Shown here piece by piece: positions 33,227-41,216 of a stretch of DNA of 64,000 bases; the stretch's first letter is position 1, and each line of letters starts with the position of its first letter. This DNA is from Flavobacteriaceae bacterium PS02293 (GTDB lineage Bacteria > Bacteroidota > Bacteroidia > Flavobacteriales > Weeksellaceae), in the NCBI GenBank assembly GCA_029960045.1, contig JASCOV010000001.1, forward strand, positions 496,001 to 560,000. The letters are read 5' to 3'. Under the pieces are notes generated by a model. It worked only from the letters and a program-made list of their open reading frames with translations. It made no database searches and was not told where the DNA came from. Position numbers and translations under genes: made by a program.

Positions 33227-33481
33227 TTAATTAGAATCTCGTGCTGTGATTTCTGATTCTATCTGCTTCAGAATAACCGCACAAAGCAATAAGGCAAAGG
33301 AAAATCCGCCACAAAGTACAATGAAAGTATAATTTTCGCTTTTCATTGCAAAATAAATAAGTGCAGCTAAAGTCAACATTGTTAAAATACTAAGAACGCT
33401 GACAAAGGTGGTGTATTTTTTTTGTTGGGTTTTGAGTTCGTCGAATGATAACTCTTTCAGTTTTTTACTTTCTTTAATCAT
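33227..33481 (-). CDS. Small two-helix membrane protein
   Basis: The 84-residue protein starts with a charged helix (MIKESKKLKELSFDELKTQQKK), has two membrane helices (about 26-46 and 52-70) and a short polar tail (QIESEITARDSN). The opening resembles small membrane proteins common in Chryseobacterium relatives, function unknown. It sits between two SMR exporter genes. I see no motif that gives a role. Confidence 0.65.
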   Translation of the reverse strand: MIKESKKLKELSFDELKTQQKKYTTFVSVLSILTMLTLAALIYFAMKSENYTFIVLCGGFSFALLLCAVILKQIESEITARDSN

Positions 33482-33725
33482 CTTTTTATTGTTTGTGTTT
33501 ATTATTAGAATATCAATAATGATTTCTAATTATTTTTATTGAAGCTAAAATAGTAAAAAAAGCTGAAGTTTACACCTCAATTTTGGTAAAAATGTTAATC
33601 CTCATTATTTAAATCGAAAAGTTATTTAAAACTTTCATTGTTTTTATGACAAAACATATTATACTAGACTGATTTACAGTCTTATAGTTCTTAATAAAAC
33701 CTCTAGATTTTTCTCTCCGGACATA

Positions 33726-34052
33726 TTAATGAGTAACAGCTTTTAAACCAACAACAGACGCCACCAAAGTCGAAATAAAGAAAATCCTCCAAAAACTGAC
33801 AGGATCTTTGAACACAATAATGCCAACCAAAACAGTTCCTACAGCGCCAATTCCTGTCCAGACAGCATAAGCAGTTCCGATGGGTAAAGTCTGAGTAACT
33901 TTGATGAGCAATAACATACTGACAGTAATACAAAGAAGAAAACCACCATACCAGACATACATTTCTGTGCCCGATGTTTCTTTTGCTTTTCCAAGACACG
34001 TTGCAAATGCCACTTCAAAAATTCCGGCAATTATCAATAAAATCCAATTCAT
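33726..34052 (-). CDS. SMR-family exporter, SugE/Gdx-like
   Basis: I chose ATG 34052 (MNWILLIIAGIFEVAFATCLGK), the normal SMR start; the longer frame adds ten polar residues. The 108-residue protein has four helices, the essential glutamate in AGIFEVAFA and LPIGTAYAVWTGIGAVGTVLVGI. The FEVxxA...K pattern is closer to SugE/Gdx guanidinium exporters than to Qac. Specificity is not proven. No guanidine riboswitch was recognised upstream. A Crp/Fnr-type regulator lies 69 bases upstream on the same strand and may control it. Confidence 0.88.
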   Translation of the reverse strand: MNWILLIIAGIFEVAFATCLGKAKETSGTEMYVWYGGFLLCITVSMLLLIKVTQTLPIGTAYAVWTGIGAVGTVLVGIIVFKDPVSFWRIFFISTLVASVVGLKAVTH

Positions 34053-34121
34053 TTTCTTTAATTTTTGACAAATTTCGGACATTGGATTTCAATTTCATTT
34101 TACCTATGATAAATAATAATT

Positions 34122-34685
34122 TTATTTGATCTCAGCCCGAATCCTGCTCAAACTGACTTGTGTAATGCCCAAGTATGATGCAATGTAACGCAGCTGAACA
34201 CGCTGAACAAGATGTGGCGTTTTTTCCAGTAAATCTATATAACGTTCTGTAGCGGTTTTTGTTTGTCGGGAGATGAACAGTTGTTCAGTTTTTACCAGTT
34301 CTTTTTCAGCAAATTTTCTTCCCCAATTGGCAATATGAATATCTTTGTTAAATAGATTTTGTAAATCACTGGATTTGATTTGATACAATTCAGAATCTTC
34401 CAAAAGCTCAATGTCTTCGTATCCTTTTTCATTGGAAATATAACTCATCATAGAAAGAACCGTACTTCCTTCTCTGCCAAACCAAAACGTGATCTCATTG
34501 TCTCCGGAATTTGAAAATGCTCTTGCAATTCCTGTTTTAATGAAATAAATATCAGGTTCTACCTTATCAGCATTGATAATAATATGTCCTTTGGGATAAG
34601 TTTCTAAAGTGATGTATTCTTTGACCAAAGATTTGGACGAATCTGGAATAGAGTAGATGTTGTCTAGGATTTGGTCGATTGTCAT
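34122..34685 (-). CDS. Crp/Fnr-type regulator
   Basis: The 187-residue protein has a beta-roll (about 20-115; YPKGHIIINADKVEPDIYFIKTGIARAFSNSGDNEITFWFGREGSTV) and a short C-terminal HTH (VQLRYIASYLGITQVSLSRIRAEIK). The IASYLGITQVSLSRIR helix is typical of the Bacteroidota branch that often controls efflux genes or oxidoreductases. It is the first gene ahead of the SugE-like exporter on the same strand, so that gene is a plausible target. Ligand unknown. Confidence 0.9.
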   Translation of the reverse strand: MTIDQILDNIYSIPDSSKSLVKEYITLETYPKGHIIINADKVEPDIYFIKTGIARAFSNSGDNEITFWFGREGSTVLSMMSYISNEKGYEDIELLEDSELYQIKSSDLQNLFNKDIHIANWGRKFAEKELVKTEQLFISRQTKTATERYIDLLEKTPHLVQRVQLRYIASYLGITQVSLSRIRAEIK

Positions 34686-34728
34686 TATTAGAAAACTTTA
34701 GAAAATAAATTAATGATTAAAAGTAATT

Positions 34729-34761
34729 AAAAAAGCTGAAGTTATTTGCTTCAGCTTTTTC
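34729..34761 (-). terminator. Terminator of the DJ-1/ABM operon
   Basis: Perfect 11-bp stem (AAAAGCTGAAG with CTTCAGCTTTT), a 7-base loop and T-tracts on both sides; on the minus strand it lies just after the ABM monooxygenase stop. Confidence 0.85.
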
Positions 34762-34781
34762 ATAATATTTTATTTAATCTA

Positions 34782-35090
34782 TCAAAAATTCAGTTCTGAA
34801 GCTAAAATTACTTCTCTGTTTTCCAATAAAGGGATAATTTGTTTTACAGCAATATTCTGATAATGATCGGAGTTTTTGTGTGATTCTACGCTCGCCATAT
34901 CTTTGTAGCTTTCATTTAATATCAGCGTATTGGGTTCAGAATTATCTTGATAGATTTTGTAGAATAAGTTGCTTTCTTCGTTTTTACTTTTCTCGATTAA
35001 TGAAGGAAGCAAATCCAAAACTGTCTGTAATTCTCCATTTTTCACTTGCCATTTGGCAAAGATAAATACGGGTTTTGTCTGATTTTCCAT
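34782..35090 (-). CDS. Antibiotic biosynthesis monooxygenase-domain protein
   Basis: The 102-residue protein fits the ABM ferredoxin-like fold: FIFAKWQVKNGELQTVLDLLPSLIEKSKNEESNLFYKIYQD followed by LILNESYKDMASVESHKNSDHYQ. Family members such as YgiN oxidise quinols or modify aromatic compounds without cofactor, usually as dimers. It starts two bases after the DJ-1/PfpI gene on the same strand and ends at a strong terminator. A role in detoxifying reactive quinones or aldehydes is inference. Confidence 0.88.
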   Translation of the reverse strand: MENQTKPVFIFAKWQVKNGELQTVLDLLPSLIEKSKNEESNLFYKIYQDNSEPNTLILNESYKDMASVESHKNSDHYQNIAVKQIIPLLENREVILASELNF

Positions 35091-35092
35091 GA

Positions 35093-35770
35093 TTAATTAT
35101 TCTGATTTAATAACGCTACTATTTTCTCTCCAACACTTTTTGCAGAAGCCGGATTTTGTCCTGTCACAAGATTTCCATCTGCAATGCTATGATCTGACCA
35201 AGGTGTTTCTGCGTGAAAAATTGCGCCTTGTTTTGATAGTTCGGTTTGAAGATCAAAAGGAACATCAGCTATAGCGTACATTGCTTCTTCTTCGGTAGTG
35301 AATGATGTGATATTTTTACCATTTACCAAATACTCGCCATTGCTCAGTTTTACATTTAATAATGAAACCGGACCGTGACAAACTGCGCCTACAATTGCAC
35401 CTCGCTCATAAGTTTCTGCAATCACTTTTTTCAATGTTTGATGTTCCGGCATATCAACCATTGGAGCTAGACCGCCTGGCGTGAAAACAGCGTCGTAAAC
35501 TGTAGTGTCCACATCACTTAGCTTGGTTGCTTTCTGCATTTCTGCCCAGCCATCGCCAGTTAAGAATTTCAAATTGTCAGGATCGCCGGCAAGGTCTAAT
35601 CCGTCAAGATAAGGCGTATCTCCTGTTAATGAAGCAAAATCAGTCTGGAATCCTGCATTTTCAAATTCTGCATAAGGATGCGCAACTTCCGGCAAAAATG
35701 TTCCGGTTCTTCTGTTGTTTGGTCCAATTGAATTAGCGTTTGAAACGATAATTAAAACTTTCTTTTTCAT
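35093..35770 (-). CDS. DJ-1/PfpI-family protein (type 1 glutamine amidotransferase-like)
   Basis: The 225-residue protein has the DJ-1/PfpI fold with the nucleophile cysteine in IVGAVCHGPVSLLNV (Cys131, followed by His132), the acidic residue in FENAGF near residue 38, and the FTPGGLAPM loop. It resembles the Hsp31/YhbO-like class; the family includes glyoxalase III and deglycase-type enzymes and chaperones. It is the first gene of a two-gene unit with the ABM protein. A TACATTTG box lies 49 bases upstream. Substrate is not determined. Confidence 0.9.
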   Translation of the reverse strand: MKKKVLIIVSNANSIGPNNRRTGTFLPEVAHPYAEFENAGFQTDFASLTGDTPYLDGLDLAGDPDNLKFLTGDGWAEMQKATKLSDVDTTVYDAVFTPGGLAPMVDMPEHQTLKKVIAETYERGAIVGAVCHGPVSLLNVKLSNGEYLVNGKNITSFTTEEEAMYAIADVPFDLQTELSKQGAIFHAETPWSDHSIADGNLVTGQNPASAKSVGEKIVALLNQNN

Positions 35771-35818
35771 GACTTAAAATTTAATTGTTATTAATGATTT
35801 CTTTTTAAATTGATAAGG

Positions 35819-35826
35819 CAAATGTA
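35819..35826 (-). promoter_or_regulatory. Putative promoter box of the DJ-1/ABM unit
   Basis: The minus strand reads TACATTTG, matching TAnnTTTG. No TTG at good spacing. Confidence 0.35.
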
Positions 35827-35864
35827 CCGTCAACCGCTGTCTGAATCGTAGGAGGCAAGTCACA

Positions 35865-35892
35865 AAAAAAGTGTGATCGTAATCACACTTTT
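35865..35892 (-). terminator. Terminator of the LOG-Crp unit
   Basis: Perfect 11-bp stem (AAAAGTGTGAT with ATCACACTTTT), a 4-base loop and seven T on the minus strand, eight bases past the stop. Confidence 0.88.
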
Positions 35893-35899
35893 AATATTT

Positions 35900-36463
35900 T
35901 TATTTGGAATAAAGTCGGCTGAGCGTTTCCCTGCTGACACCAAGATATTCGGCAATCAGCTTTTTGGGAATCCGTTGCAATAAGTCAGGATAGAGTTTTG
36001 AAAATTCTTCATAACGTTGCTGAGGCGTGCTGGAGAGCAATAGTTTTACTCTTTGTTGTAACGCAATATAACCATTGGTCAATTTCATTCTGTAAAAATG
36101 TTCCATCTTATGAAGTTCGGATGAGATTTTTTCTCTTGCTTCCAAAGTTGAAATTAGAACTTCGCCCGCTTCTATACATTCTATAAAAACCGTTGATTTT
36201 TTGGATTGAAAAAATGCGGGATAGTCTGACATCCACCAATTTTCTTTGGCAAACTGAAGAATAAATTCTTTCCCTTGTTCGTCCAGATAGAAAACTTTGA
36301 AAATCCCTGATAAAACCAAAAATTCATATTTTACATCATCGCCTTCGTGAATCAGAAATTGGTTTTTCAAAGTTCGTTTTGAAGTGAAGTGTGGTTTTAT
36401 TAAATCAAATTCCTCATCCGTTAAAGAGACTATTTCTTCTATATGCTGACGCAGTTTTTCCAT
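35900..36463 (-). CDS. Crp/Fnr-type regulator
   Basis: I chose ATG 36463 (MEKLRQHIEEIVSLTDEEFD), the usual start of this subgroup; the longer frame adds 20 residues and would overlap the LOG gene. The 187-residue protein has a beta-roll (SKRTLKNQFLIHEGDDVKYEFLVLSGIFKVFYLDEQGKEFILQF) and HTH (RIPKKLIAEYLGVSRETLSRLYSK). It follows the LOG gene by 16 bases, so the two are likely co-transcribed, and ends at a strong terminator. Confidence 0.88.
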   Translation of the reverse strand: MEKLRQHIEEIVSLTDEEFDLIKPHFTSKRTLKNQFLIHEGDDVKYEFLVLSGIFKVFYLDEQGKEFILQFAKENWWMSDYPAFFQSKKSTVFIECIEAGEVLISTLEAREKISSELHKMEHFYRMKLTNGYIALQQRVKLLLSSTPQQRYEEFSKLYPDLLQRIPKKLIAEYLGVSRETLSRLYSK

Positions 36464-36479
36464 TGAACCAATTGATTTT

Positions 36480-37061
36480 TTAAACTGTTTCTTTATTGAT
36501 CCATTTTCCAACGGTTGGTGCAACGTAATTTTTCATTTTGTCCAGCAATTCGGGAATATTATCACTTACTATCAACATCTTTTGATTGACTTCTTTCAGG
36601 AAACCTTTATCAACTGTTGTCTGGATAAATGTAATTAATGAATCGTAAAAACCGTCAATATTCAGAATGGCGATTGGTTTTTTGTGAAGTCCCAATTGCG
36701 CCCAGGTCAGCATTTCAAAAAGCTCCTCCAAGGTTCCGAAACCGCCAGGCAAAGCAATCACGCCATCACAAAGTTCATTCATTTTGGTTTTCCTTTCGTG
36801 CATTGTTTCTACCAAAATCAATTCGGTCAAATGATCGTGAGCAATTTCTTTAGATTTTAAAAAGTTGGGTAAAACGCCAAATACTTCGCCTCCTTTTTCC
36901 AAAACGCCGTCTGCAACAGCGCCCATCAAACCGACGTTTGCGCCGCCATAAACCAACCCTATATTTTCTTCAGCCAATTTATTTCCTAATAAAATAGCTT
37001 GTGTTTTATAAATCTCATCCGTGCCAAAACTGGATCCACAGAATACGGTAACTCTTTTCAT
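36480..37061 (-). CDS. LOG-family protein (TIGR00730, putative nucleotide phosphoribohydrolase)
   Basis: The 193-residue Rossmann-like protein has FCGSSFGT at the start, GGANVGLMGAVADGVLEKGG, the catalytic ERKTKM region and the signature LPGGFGTLEELFEMLTWAQLG. LOG proteins cleave the ribose phosphate from cytokinin-type or purine nucleotides; in bacteria they act as general AMP-type nucleosidases or phosphoribohydrolases. It is cytoplasmic. A gene remnant ends 12 bases before its start on the same strand. Confidence 0.92.
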   Translation of the reverse strand: MKRVTVFCGSSFGTDEIYKTQAILLGNKLAEENIGLVYGGANVGLMGAVADGVLEKGGEVFGVLPNFLKSKEIAHDHLTELILVETMHERKTKMNELCDGVIALPGGFGTLEELFEMLTWAQLGLHKKPIAILNIDGFYDSLITFIQTTVDKGFLKEVNQKMLIVSDNIPELLDKMKNYVAPTVGKWINKETV

Positions 37062-37073
37062 AATTCTTAAATT

Positions 37074-37190
37074 TTATTTGATCCAACCAACCAGTTTTTT
37101 CCAGTTTTCCATTTCAATTTTTCTCTGCTCAAGATCTTTTGGCGGCAAATGATTACCAAATAAAGCTGAAGTTCTTACTGCAGTTTTTCT
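37074..37190 (-). pseudogene. C-terminal remnant of a lost gene
   Basis: On the minus strand a 38-codon open stretch ends in TAA (37074-37076) with protein-like sequence: KTAVRTSALFGNHLPPKDLE, then QRKIEMENWKKLVGWIK. It has no usable upstream start, since an in-frame TGA stands at 37191-37193 and the only ATG would leave 12 residues. It looks like the 3' end of a gene whose front was removed. I do not recognise the family. Confidence 0.4.
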
Positions 37191-37263
37191 TCAAAATGAA
37201 ATTAGAAAATTTATTTCAGTAACTTTGTAACCAAAAGTAACAATAACATTAAAATAATAAAAT

Positions 37264-37626
37264 ATGGCTATGGAATGTGAAGCAGTAGATTTTCAAAAAG
37301 AATATAAAAAAGAAATGATGGCCGTTCAGGATTCTATGGATGTGCTGAATGGAAAATGGAAAATACCAATCATTTCATCTATTTGCTATTACAACAAAAG
37401 ACGTTTTTCTGACATCTTAAACGATATAGAAGGAATTTCCAACAAAATGCTTAGCAAAGAATTAAAGGAATTAGAAATCAATAAGTTAATCAAAAGAACT
37501 GTTCTGGATACAAAACCAATTACTGTCCGTTATGAACTTACAGATCACGGATTAACATTAAAGAGTATCATTAATAATCTGACAGATTGGGGAAAGCAGC
37601 ATCGTAAGAAGATTATCGAGGATTAA
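37264..37626 (+). CDS. HxlR-family transcriptional regulator
   Basis: The 120-residue winged-helix protein has the HxlR pattern: MDVLNGKWKIPIISSICYYNKRRFSDILNDIEGISNKMLSKELKELEINKLIKRTV, then VRYELTDHGLTLKSIINNLTDWGKQH. There is a cysteine near the N-terminus (MAMECEAV), as in redox- or aldehyde-sensing members, though that role is not shown. It is divergent from the gene remnant, which may have been its original target, and convergent with an esterase gene five bases away. Confidence 0.9.
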   Translation: MAMECEAVDFQKEYKKEMMAVQDSMDVLNGKWKIPIISSICYYNKRRFSDILNDIEGISNKMLSKELKELEINKLIKRTVLDTKPITVRYELTDHGLTLKSIINNLTDWGKQHRKKIIED

Positions 37627-37631
37627 TTATT

Positions 37632-38399
37632 TTATTTAGAATGTTTTTTAAAAAATTCTGCGATTTCCGGTAAAGATTGTTTCGGAAATTCGTGTCCAGC
37701 ATCACTTTGCTGTAGTATCAATTCGGCTTTGTTTTTTCCTTCAAAGATTGTTTTGTCATTTTCCAATTTTCCGTCGGTTGTAATTCCGAGGTTGGTTTTT
37801 ACAATTGGGATAGATTTTTCCTGACTTTCAAAAGAGACAATTTTGTCATTTTTTCCCATATACATCCAGACAGAAATCGGAACAGCTCCGGAAATCATAT
37901 TGCCACCTTGCGCAGATGCAGAACAAATTGCTGTGATTTTGTCGCCTCTTTCTTTCCAAAGAACATTGGCGAATCTTGCGCCGTTGGAATGTCCAATAAT
38001 GTAAATTCTGCTGTCATCTATATTATAATCTCTATGAATTTCTGAAAATACTTTGTCAAAAAATTTGATGTCTCGGCCTTCCAGATCATCTGTGAAAATC
38101 TGCCAGCCATTCATGGTTCCATTTGGATCCAAACCCGGAACTTTTCTTCCTGGTAAACCCTCCATAAACACAACGACTGCATCTTTATAATAATCCTGAA
38201 TATTAATTCTTCGGCTTGCAAAATTCGCATTTCCACCGTGACCGTGGAAAACAAAAACTACTGGGAGATTGTCAGATTTAGTATTCGGTTTGTAGATAAT
38301 CACTTTTCTGGAAATACCATTGATATTATAATTTTTTGTAATCTGTGAAAAAATAAAAATGCTGCAAATCAAAAATAGAATACTGATAGACCTTTTCAT
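37632..38399 (-). CDS. Secreted alpha/beta-hydrolase, PHB depolymerase/LpqC-like esterase
   Basis: The 255-residue protein has a signal peptide (ILFLICSIFIFSQ), an oxyanion-type HGHGGNANFASR, and the nucleophile elbow IIGHSNGARFANVLW (Ser in GHSNG). A late histidine in SDAGHEFP completes the likely triad, and the aspartate is in YMGKNDKIV. The order matches feruloyl-esterase/PHB depolymerase-like secreted esterases. Location is periplasm or outside. It ends five bases from the convergent HxlR gene. Confidence 0.88.
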   Translation of the reverse strand: MKRSISILFLICSIFIFSQITKNYNINGISRKVIIYKPNTKSDNLPVVFVFHGHGGNANFASRRINIQDYYKDAVVVFMEGLPGRKVPGLDPNGTMNGWQIFTDDLEGRDIKFFDKVFSEIHRDYNIDDSRIYIIGHSNGARFANVLWKERGDKITAICSASAQGGNMISGAVPISVWMYMGKNDKIVSFESQEKSIPIVKTNLGITTDGKLENDKTIFEGKNKAELILQQSDAGHEFPKQSLPEIAEFFKKHSK

Positions 38400-38455
38400 A
38401 ATGTAATTTGAATGTTTGATTTGATAAGAAGCGTAAAGTTAAGCTTTGTATAAAA

Positions 38456-38482
38456 CAAAAAAACCTTTCAAATATTGAAAGG
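38456..38482 (-). terminator. Terminator of the DUF6268-like operon
   Basis: Stem CCTTTCAA / TTGAAAGG and seven T on the minus strand, about 60 bases past the stop at 38541. Confidence 0.8.
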
Positions 38483-38540
38483 CTTTAACAAAAACTAATA
38501 GATTGAACAAAGTACTATTTTCTATATTTTAAGATAAACT

Positions 38541-39527
38541 TTATTTCTGTCTCGGTTTTCCAAAAGGATTGTAAGAAACTCCGATATTAAAATAGAAAGA
38601 AGGTTTTGCCTTCGCGTCAAAAATATAATCTTTGAAAGTATCTTCTTTATTGAAAATTCTAGCATTGGGTGTAGCTCTCATTCCTGTTTTAAAAGTCCCG
38701 ATGAAATTCCCGCCTAACTTATGTTCGTAAATAACGCCGGAATTAATTTCCACTTGTCGGAACTCATATCTTTTATCAGCATTATAAATATAAAACGAAG
38801 TATTATCCAACTCCGTTCCGATAGAAAATCTTCCGTTTTGGAAAACATTTTTCCTCATCAATATCTTACTCGGCAAAATGATGTCCGCAACCCAACCATT
38901 GTCGAAGCTGTGTTTGTAAGTAATGACAGGAAGTGGGAAAACAGGAATTTGTCCACTTGGATCGATCAATGCTGCTAAACCTAAAGTAAATGTTGTCTTG
39001 ACATTAGCTGTCATCACTACAGATCCAGTCAGCATTCCTCTTATTCTTTCGAAATGCTGTTCACTTCCGTCAACTGATGCTGTTGCAGAATAGACTGCTG
39101 TTTTACCAAATAATTTTGAGAAACGCGTGAGACTCAAAGATTCTGTGTGGTAATGGAAATCACTTTTATTTCCTGTGTTTTCTGAGAAAAGCGATGTTGT
39201 ATTTTCTGTATTAATGGAAGTGTATTTATAATTCAAGCTTGTGCTCAGCATCCATTTTGCATTTTTGATGAAATAGAAGTTGGCGTTTACTTTCACTTGC
39301 TGCAGACTTTTGACTTTGTTTTCTGGCAAATCTGAACCGTATAATTGTGATGAATATTTGTAAGGCGTCAGTTGAGTGAATTCTACATTAAGATCTCTTG
39401 ATTGAGGGAATCTATCTGTCACGAAAGCCACTACTTTTTGTGGAATACTGTCTTTTTTCTGAGCCAGAACAAGATTGTTAATAGGAAAAATAGCCAAAGG
39501 AATAAAGATCTTTTTTAAGTTTTTCAT
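38541..39527 (-). CDS. Outer-membrane beta-barrel protein, DUF6268-like
   Basis: The 328-residue protein has a signal peptide (about 1-22, ending VLAQ) and then alternating amphipathic strands: LNVEFTQLTPYKYSSQLYG, AKWMLSTSLNYKYTSI, TFTLGLAALIDPSGQIPVFPLPVITYKHSF, ending PSFYFNIGVSYNPFG. This fits DUF6268-type barrels in Bacteroidota. Function unknown. Its start is three bases after the small gene upstream on the same strand, so they are co-transcribed. Confidence 0.8.
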   Translation of the reverse strand: MKNLKKIFIPLAIFPINNLVLAQKKDSIPQKVVAFVTDRFPQSRDLNVEFTQLTPYKYSSQLYGSDLPENKVKSLQQVKVNANFYFIKNAKWMLSTSLNYKYTSINTENTTSLFSENTGNKSDFHYHTESLSLTRFSKLFGKTAVYSATASVDGSEQHFERIRGMLTGSVVMTANVKTTFTLGLAALIDPSGQIPVFPLPVITYKHSFDNGWVADIILPSKILMRKNVFQNGRFSIGTELDNTSFYIYNADKRYEFRQVEINSGVIYEHKLGGNFIGTFKTGMRATPNARIFNKEDTFKDYIFDAKAKPSFYFNIGVSYNPFGKPRQK

Positions 39528-39530
39528 AGT

Positions 39531-39959
39531 TTATTTTAAGGTATGGATTATGGATTGGAAAAAGTTGAACGTGAATATTCTGTTGAAAAAGAATTCGATG
39601 CTGTTCTCAACCAGAAAATCAATATGTTTATTGAATTTGCTGATGTGATCTTCCTCCACAAATACAAACCAAAGTTCCTGCAGCTGATGTTGATTCTTAA
39701 AAGCTTCAGACGTTGAAAGATCCAATGGTAAATCGTGTTTCAAATCATAGAAAAGGATTCCTTTTTTTACGCCATTATCTTCAATAATATTGATGGGATG
39801 ATTGATGTAATCGATGACCTTCAGACTTTGATTATAAGATTCGATAAAATGATGAAGATCTATCAGTTGAATTGTTTTTTCTTCCAGCTGCGTTGGTGTC
39901 ATATAAAAACATTCTAGGTCGATCTGTTCTGTCAATTCCTGAAAAACTTTAAGCTCCAT
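39531..39959 (-). CDS. Cytoplasmic protein, unknown
   Basis: I chose ATG 39959 (MELKVFQELTEQIDLECFYM); an upstream ATG at 40031 would add 24 residues with a basic, arginine-rich composition. The 142-residue protein is rich in H, F, I and D (TIQLIDLHHFIESYNQSLKV, LWFVFVEEDHISKFNKHIDF) with no signal peptide. I recognise no domain. It lies just upstream of a beta-barrel gene on the same strand, and divergent from a LytS-type kinase. Confidence 0.55.
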   Translation of the reverse strand: MELKVFQELTEQIDLECFYMTPTQLEEKTIQLIDLHHFIESYNQSLKVIDYINHPINIIEDNGVKKGILFYDLKHDLPLDLSTSEAFKNQHQLQELWFVFVEEDHISKFNKHIDFLVENSIEFFFNRIFTFNFFQSIIHTLK

Positions 39960-40119
39960 ATTGTTAAATTTTACAGGGCAAAGGAAGCGAGAATAAGCTC
40001 TGATAAATTGTTTTTTATACGAACTCCTCAATAATTTATACCAAATCCCGCTTCTTGAAAATTAGTATAAAAAACTGCGGTGTTTGTATAATATTATCGG
40101 GTTTATAAACGTTATTAGC

Positions 40120-40127
40120 TATTTTTG
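40120..40127 (+). promoter_or_regulatory. Putative promoter box of the LytS/LytTR pair
   Basis: TATTTTTG, exact consensus, 15 bases before the ATG at 40143. Its TTTG supplies the upstream TTG that opens the longest frame, so that TTG should not be used as a start. No -33 TTG is apparent. Confidence 0.4.
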
Positions 40128-40142
40128 AACTTTCTAAAAATT

Positions 40143-41216
40143 ATGCTGAAAAACAAATCCAAGGAATTAAAAGATAATTTGGTCATCGATTTTCTGGTTG
40201 AGAAACGATTCCGATGGTGGAGGCATTTTGCTTTTTTATCCTTCTTTTTCCTGTTGCTGTATAATGCAAGATTCTGGCACGAGTTTCAGGAAGGTTATGA
40301 ATATTACATCTTGATTTTTGTGTATATTTCATTAATTATAATGACATACATCAACATCTATGTTCTAGTTCCCTTATTTTTCTTCAAAACACATTATGTC
40401 TTATATTTTATATTATTGACAATATTAGGCGTTGTTGGCCTTAATTCTATTGGTTTTTGTTTTAATACTGTTTTTTCAGAATACAGAATCAATGCGAGAA
40501 TTGATGATAAAAGAGGAATGTATGAGGGCGTTTTGATGTGTCTGCCAATCATTCTCATCAGTACGACTGTAAGGCTGATTCAGAAATGGACCAGAGATAA
40601 TATCAAATTGATTGAGCTAAGCAATCTCACACTGAATATGGAACTGAAGGAATTGCGCAACCAGATCAATCCGCATTTCCTTTTCAATATGTTGAATAAT
40701 GTGAAGGCTTTGATAAGAACTGACCCTGAAAAAGCAACGACTGTCATTATCAAATTATCAGAATTTCTGCGCTATCAATTGTATGAAAATAATGAAGAGA
40801 AAACACTCTTAACATCGGAAATTGAGTTTCTATCAAATTTCATTAACTTGGAAAAAATAAGGCGTGAAAATTTCTCTGTTGAGATCAAAACGGAAACCGA
40901 TAAAAAGATATTAAACACGATTTTTATTCCGCCAAATCTATTCACAACTTTTGTAGAAAATGCTATAAAACACAGCGTGGAAATCAATGATAATCAATCT
41001 TATGTGAATATTTATATTGAAATTAAAGATCAACATCTGCATTTCGTCTGTGCCAATTCTCGAAATCCAAATTACTCATTATCAAATGAAAAATTTGGTG
41101 GTTTAGGATTAGCTAATATCAAAAGACGTTTGGAGCTTTTGTATCAGGAAAGATTTGATTTGAATATTGATTCAACCGATCAAGAATATATTGTAAAACT
41201 AAGCATTCCTGTATGA
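40143..41216 (+). CDS. LytS-type sensor histidine kinase
   Basis: The 357-residue protein has four N-terminal membrane helices (about 25-150), then a His_kinase (PF06580-type) domain with phospho-acceptor His in LRNQINPHFLFNMLNNVKAL, and an HATPase domain with FVENAIKHSVE (N box) and GGLGLANIKRRLELLY (G box). It should phosphorylate the response regulator encoded by the next gene, with which it overlaps by four bases (ATGA). The signal is unknown. Start chosen at ATG 40143, the first ATG after the promoter box. Confidence 0.92.
   Translation: MLKNKSKELKDNLVIDFLVEKRFRWWRHFAFLSFFFLLLYNARFWHEFQEGYEYYILIFVYISLIIMTYINIYVLVPLFFFKTHYVLYFILLTILGVVGLNSIGFCFNTVFSEYRINARIDDKRGMYEGVLMCLPIILISTTVRLIQKWTRDNIKLIELSNLTLNMELKELRNQINPHFLFNMLNNVKALIRTDPEKATTVIIKLSEFLRYQLYENNEEKTLLTSEIEFLSNFINLEKIRRENFSVEIKTETDKKILNTIFIPPNLFTTFVENAIKHSVEINDNQSYVNIYIEIKDQHLHFVCANSRNPNYSLSNEKFGGLGLANIKRRLELLYQERFDLNIDSTDQEYIVKLSIPV

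Noticed and set aside
33726..34052. Guanidine riboswitch ahead of the SugE-like gene
   Set aside because: The 69-base gap upstream shows no conserved guanidine-aptamer motif that I can recognise.
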